10,626 nucleotides of DNA. Source: JAKPQD01 sp029572965. GTDB taxonomy: Bacteria; Bacteroidota; Bacteroidia; Bacteroidales; DTGW01. The translations under genes were made by a program, and so were the position numbers. The notes beneath the pieces were generated by a model. That model ran no database searches. It saw only the letters and a program-made list of their open reading frames with translations, and was not told the DNA's origin. Below, piece after piece: positions 6,654 to 10,626 of this stretch (within the stretch, counting starts at the first letter, position 1; every line of letters begins with the position of its first letter). Where the stretch lies: the NCBI GenBank assembly GCA_035374585.1, contig DAOSPF010000092.1, forward strand, positions 1 to 10,626. Direction: 5' to 3'.

Positions 6654-7679
6654 ATGAACAAAGAACCTTTATTTGGCAAAACATTATTTGAGCTTCAGGA
6701 AATCTGCCGGGAGCTGCAACTACCTTCATTCACTGCAAAGCAACTTTGCGAATGGATGTACAAAAAGCAAGCCTCTCAGATTGACCAAATGACAAACCTT
6801 TCAAAAGATACACGGGCTAAACTGCTTGAAAAGTATGATTTGGGTATAAATTCACCTGTAGATGTCAAGGTTTCTAAAGATGGTACCAAAAAATATCTTT
6901 ACTCGGTCTTTGATGGCAAGTTCATCGAATCTGCTTATATCCCTGAATTTGACAGGGCTACCTTGTGTGTTTCCTCACAAGTAGGATGTAAAATGGCCTG
7001 CGACTTTTGTATGACCGGAAAGCAAGGTTTTCAGGGCAACCTGACACCCGGAGAAATTGTAAACCAGATACGCAGCCTTCCTGAATACGAAAGATTGACC
7101 AATGTAGTGTATATGGGCATGGGCGAGCCTTTCGACAATATCGACAATGTATTGAAAAGCCTCGAAATACTCACCTCTGATTATGGATATGGCTGGTCGC
7201 CCAAAAGGATAACCGTTTCAAGTGTAGGCATACTCCAAGGCCTTACCAAATTTATAGAACAAAGCAAATGCCACCTGGCAATAAGCCTGCATACGCCTTT
7301 TGCTGACCAGCGGTTAGAGATAATGCCCGCCGAAAGGGTAAACCCCATTAAAGAAGTGGTTGAAACTATCAAAAAATATGATTTTGGGCTACAACGCAGG
7401 GTATCGTTTGAATACATTATGTTCAAAGGTTTTAATGATACATCTGCCCACATCAAAGAAACTGTAAAGCTCCTCAATGGCCTGAAATGTCGGGTTAACC
7501 TGATTGGTTTCCATCCGATTCCCGATAGTTCATTGAAAGGTTCGCCAAAAGAAACTATGGAAAGCTTTCGCGATGCACTAAATGACAAAGGTATTACCAC
7601 TACCATCCGCACTTCAAGAGGTTTGGACATTGAAGCTGCTTGTGGAATGCTAAGTACAAAGAAGAAAAAAGTGGAGTAA
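6654..7679 (+). CDS. rlmN: 23S rRNA (adenine(2503)-C2)-methyltransferase / tRNA A37 methyltransferase
   Basis: RlmN is a radical-SAM enzyme that methylates C2 of A2503 in the peptidyl-transferase centre; family members also modify A37 of some tRNAs. The 341 residues include an N-terminal HhH-like domain (about 1-90, with CEWMYKKQA and MTNLSK) and the radical-SAM barrel. The [4Fe-4S] cysteines are Cys112, Cys116 and Cys119 in CKMACDFC. The two mechanistic cysteines that carry and resolve the methylene intermediate correspond to Cys105 and Cys330 (ACGML), with spacing equal to E. coli Cys118 and Cys355. VYMGMGEP and SLHTP mark SAM and substrate-binding strands. It lacks the substitutions expected of the antibiotic-resistance paralogue Cfr, as far as can be judged by eye. 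It lies 15 nt downstream of the RelE-type toxin and converges with the MNT gene; no clear terminator is seen. Confidence 0.97.
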   Translation: MNKEPLFGKTLFELQEICRELQLPSFTAKQLCEWMYKKQASQIDQMTNLSKDTRAKLLEKYDLGINSPVDVKVSKDGTKKYLYSVFDGKFIESAYIPEFDRATLCVSSQVGCKMACDFCMTGKQGFQGNLTPGEIVNQIRSLPEYERLTNVVYMGMGEPFDNIDNVLKSLEILTSDYGYGWSPKRITVSSVGILQGLTKFIEQSKCHLAISLHTPFADQRLEIMPAERVNPIKEVVETIKKYDFGLQRRVSFEYIMFKGFNDTSAHIKETVKLLNGLKCRVNLIGFHPIPDSSLKGSPKETMESFRDALNDKGITTTIRTSRGLDIEAACGMLSTKKKKVE

Positions 7680-7721
7680 GAAATCCTTTATTAAACATAA
7701 ATAGACGCTTTTCAGCATAAT

Positions 7722-8036
7722 TTATTTACTTATCTCAATACCACTTTTCTTTATTTCATAAACGAAAGGATTATCTGAAATCAAATCTTGAAGAGATAAA
7801 GGATGCGGCTCAATCCTTGAATCAAATTTTGAAGCTAATAGCATTAATTGAACTTGAATATCAAATTTGTCAGAGTCTTTTAGATTGTCTATAATTAATG
7901 CAATATCTAAATCACTTTCTGGCCTTTGATTACCTTTAGCAAATGAACCAAATAAATATGCAGTCACAAATCCTGGGGTTTGATTTGACACTGTTGAAAT
8001 ATATTGCCTAATTATATTAACAATTTCTTTATCCAT
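7722..8036 (-). CDS. MNT-type minimal nucleotidyltransferase, partner of a HEPN protein
   Basis: This 104-residue protein belongs to the pol-beta superfamily. The signature GSFAKGNQRPESDLDIAL (about 30-47) supplies the Gly-Ser pair and the two metal-binding aspartates (Asp42, Asp44). A third acidic residue probably lies in FDSRIEPHPL (about 71-80). In characterised MNT/HEPN modules the nucleotidyltransferase neutralises a HEPN RNase by adding AMP to a tyrosine, so this is the antitoxin-type partner. It is full length, with no visible lesion. Its ATG lies inside the 3' end of the HEPN reading frame (25-nt overlap with the ancestral HEPN stop), the usual arrangement for this pair. Because the HEPN gene is broken, translation may now depend on the ATG being reached without coupling from upstream. 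Confidence 0.9.
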   Translation of the reverse strand: MDKEIVNIIRQYISTVSNQTPGFVTAYLFGSFAKGNQRPESDLDIALIIDNLKDSDKFDIQVQLMLLASKFDSRIEPHPLSLQDLISDNPFVYEIKKSGIEISK

Positions 8037-8407
8037 TGTCTGTTTATTTTAAGATTTTCAATCCAAATAGCAGTATATTCAGGTGTACATTTTTGTTAAA
8101 AGCTCATTTTATAATCATCATATCGAGCATTAATATTGAAAGCTGTAACTGTTACAAAGAATAATTTTTGCTCTTCAGATAAGTTCAAGTTACATTTTTC
8201 GGCCAGTCGTAATAAATTATGAATAAGTGGTGGATAGTCGTTATTGGTCTTAACATAAAGTGCTTTTAACAATTTCTCAATCATTAAATGACCTACAAAC
8301 AATGCCCAATTAAATCTTTTAGTCTCAAACATGGCAATCATTGTGTCAAAGTCATCATCTGAACTATCAGACCAGTACTTTATTAACTTATCCTTATCTA
8401 AATCTTT
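8012..8407 (-). pseudogene. HEPN-domain gene, start codon lost and in-frame stop near the 3' end
   Basis: One continuous frame encodes a full HEPN protein of about 129 codons but carries two lesions. At the 5' end the family-like N-terminus (DKDKLIKYWSDSSDDDFDT, 8342-8398) is present, yet between the upstream TAA (8408-8410) and the internal ATG at 8339-8341 there is no ATG, GTG or TTG. Near the 3' end a TAA (8096-8098) follows DDYKMSF. Beyond it the frame continues with QKCTPEYTAIWIENL and KINRQWI to the expected stop at 8012-8014. That continuation looks like a normal HEPN C-terminus, in which the TAA replaces what is often a Tyr codon. The core VGHLMIEKLLKALYVK and INARYDDYK is intact. A shortened 81-residue product from 8341 is possible but lacks both ends of the fold. 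No RX4-6H motif is seen in the remaining sequence. Confidence 0.8.
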
Positions 8408-8419
8408 TTATCTATTTCT

Positions 8420-8458
8420 CAAAGGTACAAAATTTCAATTAAACCTTATCTACCTTTG
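8420..8458. promoter_or_regulatory. inverted pair of TACCTTTG elements upstream of the HEPN remnant
   Basis: CAAAGGTA (8420-8427) and TACCTTTG (8451-8458) are perfect 8-bp inverted copies, 23 nt apart. Each is a TAnnTTTG -7 element. The first, read on the minus strand, points into the HEPN frame and would place transcription start within about 15 nt of it; no -33 TTTG lies at normal distance. The second points rightward on the plus strand, into the 3' end of the TPM gene. It may be a promoter plus operator or simply a repeat. Confidence 0.35.
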
Positions 8459-8485
8459 TATAAGCTTGTTTCATCAAAACAACCT

Positions 8486-9271
8486 CTACCAACTACCACT
8501 AGCTCCGCCACCGCCAAAACTGCCGCCTCCAAAACCGCCAAAGCCACCAGATCCGGAGGAGAATCCTCCCCATCCACTATTGTGCGACCTGCCTGCAGAA
8601 CCCATCATACTGCCCATCATAAACCAGCCTGCAGTGCTGCTACCACCTCGTCCTATGGTCATTCCGTCTGAACCTCTCCCTTTTGATTTGGCAGCAAACA
8701 CAATAAAAATGATCAGGATGATAATAAAAATGATAACCGTTTCTTTTGCAGACTTTTCATTTCTTTTTTGTGGCTCTGCCTTATATAAGCCCATACAGGC
8801 CTTCATTATAGCATTTACGCCAGCATCAATACCTTGCTCGTACTGACCTTCTTTAAAGAAAGGTATTACATCATTTTCAATGATGCGTTTACTTAGGGCA
8901 TCAGTAAGAGTCTGCTCCAACCCATAAGCAACCGAAATAGCCACGCGGCCTTTGCCATTTTCATTTTTTGGTTTGATAAGAAATACAACCCCATTGTTTT
9001 TTCCTTTCTGTCCAACACCCCAATTTTGACCAATTTCATAAGCATACATATTGGGGTCCTGGCCTTCCAGGTCGTTTACAATTACTACCACTATCTGAGT
9101 CGAAGTGGAATCTGCAAAATTGTTGAGCTTTTGCTCAAGCTGAGCTTTAAAATCAGGGCTTATAAAACCTGCATAATCATTAACCGCTGTTGCATTGGCA
9201 GGAGCTGAAGGTATTGCATGTACCACAACTGTCAATACTGATATTATTACTGCTAAAAAAAACTTTTTCAT
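8486..9271 (-). CDS. secreted/membrane-anchored TPM-domain protein (YgcG-like) with Gly-rich tail
   Basis: The 261-residue protein has a signal peptide (1-19, ending VVVHA), then a TPM domain at about 28-165. Typical marks are VNDYAGFIS (30-38), the strand TQIVVVIVNDLEG, NNGVVFLI and VAYGLEQTLTD (114-124). One membrane segment follows at about 178-194, and a Gly/Ser/Phe-rich tail ends GGGSFGGGGASGSW, the ending shared by many YgcG-type proteins. The TPM part would face the periplasm and the tail the cytoplasm, unless the N-terminal segment stays as an anchor. TPM domains have been linked to photosystem II repair phosphatase activity in plants, but the function of bacterial YgcG proteins is not settled, so none is assigned. 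The gene follows a second TPM gene on the same strand, across a 166-nt repeat-rich spacer. No promoter is evident in that spacer. Confidence 0.92.
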   Translation of the reverse strand: MKKFFLAVIISVLTVVVHAIPSAPANATAVNDYAGFISPDFKAQLEQKLNNFADSTSTQIVVVIVNDLEGQDPNMYAYEIGQNWGVGQKGKNNGVVFLIKPKNENGKGRVAISVAYGLEQTLTDALSKRIIENDVIPFFKEGQYEQGIDAGVNAIMKACMGLYKAEPQKRNEKSAKETVIIFIIILIIFIVFAAKSKGRGSDGMTIGRGGSSTAGWFMMGSMMGSAGRSHNSGWGGFSSGSGGFGGFGGGSFGGGGASGSW

Positions 9272-9286
9272 CTCTTTACTTTGTTG

Positions 9287-9300
9287 TGTTTAGTGTTTAG
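9287..9300. repeat. two tandem copies of TGTTTAG
   Basis: A perfect 7-nt unit is repeated twice at 9287-9293 and 9294-9300, in the leader of the YgcG-like gene. It has the same period as the two other repeats in this spacer. Confidence 0.6.
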
Positions 9301-9330
9301 GAGTCAGGGGTTAGTAAGGCTTCACTTTTG

Positions 9331-9370
9331 CCGTACTTTTCAATTACGAATTATCAATTAAAAAATACGG
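9331..9370 (-). other. intercistronic hairpin made of degenerate 7-nt units
   Basis: The segments at 9331-9345 and 9356-9370 are complementary over 15 positions. On the minus transcript 13 are Watson-Crick and two are G-U pairs, with a 10-nt loop. No U-tract follows on either strand, so it is not a standard terminator. The inner part reads AATTACG, AATTATC, AATTAAA (9342-9362), three degenerate heptamers. It could stabilise or process the mRNA between the TPM genes. Confidence 0.55.
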
Positions 9371-9384
9371 GTTAAAATAGCTTC

Positions 9385-9434
9385 TTACCATTAACCATTA
9401 ACCATTAACCATTAACCATTAACCATTAACCATT
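9385..9434. repeat. heptanucleotide tandem array, six copies of TTAACCA
   Basis: Six perfect units fill 9391-9432, preceded by a copy lacking one A (9385-9390) and followed by a partial unit. It ends three bases before the stop codon of the 146-residue TPM gene. A 7-nt period is not frame-neutral, so the array cannot be coding and is prone to copy-number change by slippage. Confidence 0.97.
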
Positions 9435-9437
9435 TCT

Positions 9438-9878
9438 TCATCCTTTTCCAAACGAGATTTCATCGCTCAATTCGTTAACATCATCACTTTGATAAGGAAA
9501 GAAGGCTTTCAGCTTTTCTCCAACAGCTTCAATTCCAATGCAAATACCTTCAGAAAATTTTCCTTCTACAAACTTAGCCTGCATTTGTTCTTTTACGCTA
9601 TCCCAAAAGTTTGCAGGGACAACACTGTTTATGCCTGCATCGCCAATGATAGCAAATTTCTTATCTTCTATCGCAAGGTATATTAACACCCCATTTCGTT
9701 GTTGGGTTTTGTGCATGTTAAGTTTTGTAAAAACCTGCACCGTTCTGTCAAGTACATCTATCGGGCACTTATTTTCAATGTGTACCCTGATTTCGCCTGA
9801 AGTATTTTTTTCAGCTTTTTCAATTGCTGCTACTAAGGCTGCTTTTTCTTCTTTAGTAAAAAAATCAGATGCTTTCAA
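9438..9878 (-). CDS. cytosolic TPM-domain protein, TTG start
   Basis: This 146-residue protein is almost entirely one TPM domain with no signal peptide or membrane segment. Marks include EKNTSGEIRVHIENKC (about 23-38), DRTVQVFTKLNMHKT, RNGVLIYLAIEDKKFAIIG and PANFWDSV, and it ends VNELSDEISFGKG. The start is TTG: the residues that follow, KASDFFTKEE, are where relatives normally begin, no ATG or GTG lies upstream in frame before the terminator of the preceding gene, and starting later would cut into the domain. In Bacteroidota this compact TPM protein is commonly paired with a YgcG-like TPM protein and a LemA protein. Here the YgcG-like gene follows, but no LemA gene is in the window. A shared transcript for the two TPM genes is likely although the spacer is long. 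Biochemical function is unknown. Confidence 0.9.
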   Translation of the reverse strand: MKASDFFTKEEKAALVAAIEKAEKNTSGEIRVHIENKCPIDVLDRTVQVFTKLNMHKTQQRNGVLIYLAIEDKKFAIIGDAGINSVVPANFWDSVKEQMQAKFVEGKFSEGICIGIEAVGEKLKAFFPYQSDDVNELSDEISFGKG

Positions 9879-9909
9879 TGCTTTTATTTTTAGTTGAAAA
9901 GTTCGGCAA

Positions 9910-9963
9910 TTTAAAAAGAAAAAACCTGAAAACCTATTTTTTTAACCAGGCTTTCAGGCTTTT
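9910..9963 (-). terminator. Rho-independent terminator after the DUF3332 lipoprotein gene
   Basis: On the minus transcript AAAAGCCTGAAAGCCT (complement of 9948-9963) pairs with the complement of 9920-9935 over 16 bp, including two G-U pairs, with a 12-nt loop. A U-rich run follows. The wobble pairs form only on the minus RNA; the plus strand would have A-C mismatches, so the signal is directional. It separates the lipoprotein gene from the TPM pair. Confidence 0.85.
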
Positions 9964-9983
9964 CTATGTTTAATGTTTCAAGC

Positions 9984-10520
9984 TTATTTCATAGCTGAAT
10001 ATTCGTTAACCAAATAATAGGTAGAAGCTTTATTTACATCACTTTTAGTAACATTCAACACTTTTCCTGATGTGGTATAAATACTTACATCGTTTGTATT
10101 GACTGTCATTACTTTTACTACGTGGCCATTAATATTGGCATACCAGGTATTGTCTGCCTCATTGAAGCTCATAGTTGCAAGTTCTTTTCCATTAGCGTCT
10201 TTTATTACTGCATTATTTCCATTAACATCAACTGCCAGGTTCTCATTTATCTGGTTATGTCCTTGTTTAATAGCCATTGGGTTGCTGCCAGTCCAGAATT
10301 CTACAAGGTTAAGTACAATAGCATCAACAAAAGTACATACCCCATAAACAGGAATAATGTTTAATACAAGAAACACAGCTTCTTTAACAAATTTGTCGCC
10401 CAAGCTTCCGTTCCAATCATAAACCTTTTTGGTCAAAGCAAAAGAGCCATAACATCCGGTTACAACAAAACCCATAGCTGTAATTAATAACGCAATGGTA
10501 AGATTTCTAATAGTTTTCAT
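9984..10520 (-). CDS. DUF3332-family lipoprotein
   Basis: I place the start at the ATG at 10518-10520 (MKTIRNLTIALLITAMG), giving 178 residues. An upstream in-frame ATG at 10544 would add eight residues ahead of the basic n-region and spoil the signal peptide. The lipobox VVTGC puts the lipidated cysteine at residue 23, so the mature protein should be membrane-anchored in the periplasm. The following YGSFALTKKVYDWNG, LNIIPVYGVCTFVDAIVLNL and EFWTGSNP segments are characteristic of DUF3332. The central part contains a hydrophobic stretch (about 48-74) that may insert in the membrane. The C-terminal half is a series of short polar strands, for example AVIKDANGKELATMSF. No function is known for the family. 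A terminator follows, so the gene is probably monocistronic. Confidence 0.87.
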   Translation of the reverse strand: MKTIRNLTIALLITAMGFVVTGCYGSFALTKKVYDWNGSLGDKFVKEAVFLVLNIIPVYGVCTFVDAIVLNLVEFWTGSNPMAIKQGHNQINENLAVDVNGNNAVIKDANGKELATMSFNEADNTWYANINGHVVKVMTVNTNDVSIYTTSGKVLNVTKSDVNKASTYYLVNEYSAMK

Positions 10521-10613
10521 AATGATTTTATTTAAAATTATCAATAGATAAATTTATAAAGAATTTTTCTTTAGGTGTCAAGTTTCACAAGGTTGTTTAT
10601 GATAACTTAATTG

Positions 10614-10621
10614 CAAAGATA
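10614..10621 (-). promoter_or_regulatory. candidate -7 element for the DUF3332 gene
   Basis: CAAAGATA on the plus strand reads TATCTTTG on the minus strand, an exact TAnnTTTG match. The -33 element would lie outside the window. If used, the leader would be about 85-90 nt, longer than for the other promoters here. Confidence 0.4.
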
Positions 10622-10626
10622 AAACT

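Noticed and set aside
7181..7630. Minus-strand open frame of 149 codons inside rlmN
   Set aside because: It is fully covered by the well-conserved rlmN reading frame and shows no domain of its own.
7690..7721. Possible terminator between rlmN and the MNT gene
   Set aside because: Only weak A/T pairing (TAAATA with TATTTA) with a long loop could be drawn, and there is no T-run on either side.
8096..8341. 81-residue HEPN protein as an intact short gene
   Set aside because: Family-like HEPN sequence continues in the same frame both upstream of its ATG and downstream of its stop, so the short frame is better explained as the core of a broken gene.
8461..8485. Possible terminator after the YgcG-like gene (TTGTTT paired with AAACAA on the minus strand)
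   Set aside because: The stem is only six A/T-rich pairs with no U-tract after it.
8331..8846. Plus-strand open frame with a proline-rich stretch
   Set aside because: The proline-rich part is the antisense reading of the Gly-rich tail of the YgcG-like protein; no independent gene signal is present.

Overview
The window looks like a chromosomal segment from a member of the Bacteroidota. It is AT-rich. Several upstream regions carry the phylum's -7 promoter element TAnnTTTG (TATCTTTG at 6151-6158, TAGGTTTG on the minus strand at 6029-6036) rather than sigma70-type boxes. The protein families also fit: TlpA-like thioredoxin, LA_2272-type surface repeats, a pair of TPM-domain proteins, a DUF3332 lipoprotein and small RelE and MNT/HEPN modules. 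No tRNA, rRNA, CRISPR array or complete insertion sequence was seen, and no gene-free stretch exceeds 300 bases.

Layout, left to right. (1) 2-1663, plus strand: the 3' part of a TlpA-family thiol-disulfide protein with its terminator, then a secreted GH25 muramidase. (2) 1731-6004, minus strand: a secreted protein built from about eight 15-16-residue repeats, then NADP-isocitrate dehydrogenase (icd) and DNA polymerase III gamma/tau (dnaX). dnaX and icd are 24 nt apart and probably form one transcript, starting at a good promoter upstream of dnaX and ending at a strong hairpin after icd. (3) 6175-7679, plus strand: an antitoxin and RelE-type toxin overlapping by ATGA, followed 15 nt later by rlmN, which encodes the 23S rRNA A2503 methyltransferase. 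(4) 7722-8407, minus strand: an intact MNT nucleotidyltransferase and, upstream of it, a HEPN gene that has lost its start codon and carries an in-frame TAA. (5) 8486-9878, minus strand: two TPM-domain proteins, one secreted or membrane-anchored with a Gly-rich tail and one cytosolic. They are separated by a spacer full of 7-nt repeats and a hairpin. (6) 9984-10520, minus strand: a DUF3332 lipoprotein with its own terminator.

Most of the window is housekeeping or envelope biology. The points worth a second look are the decayed HEPN toxin beside a preserved MNT partner, the placement of rlmN between two toxin-antitoxin-type modules (one apparently in its operon), and the heptanucleotide-repeat spacer between the TPM genes. 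I did not find convincing evidence of a wholly new system.
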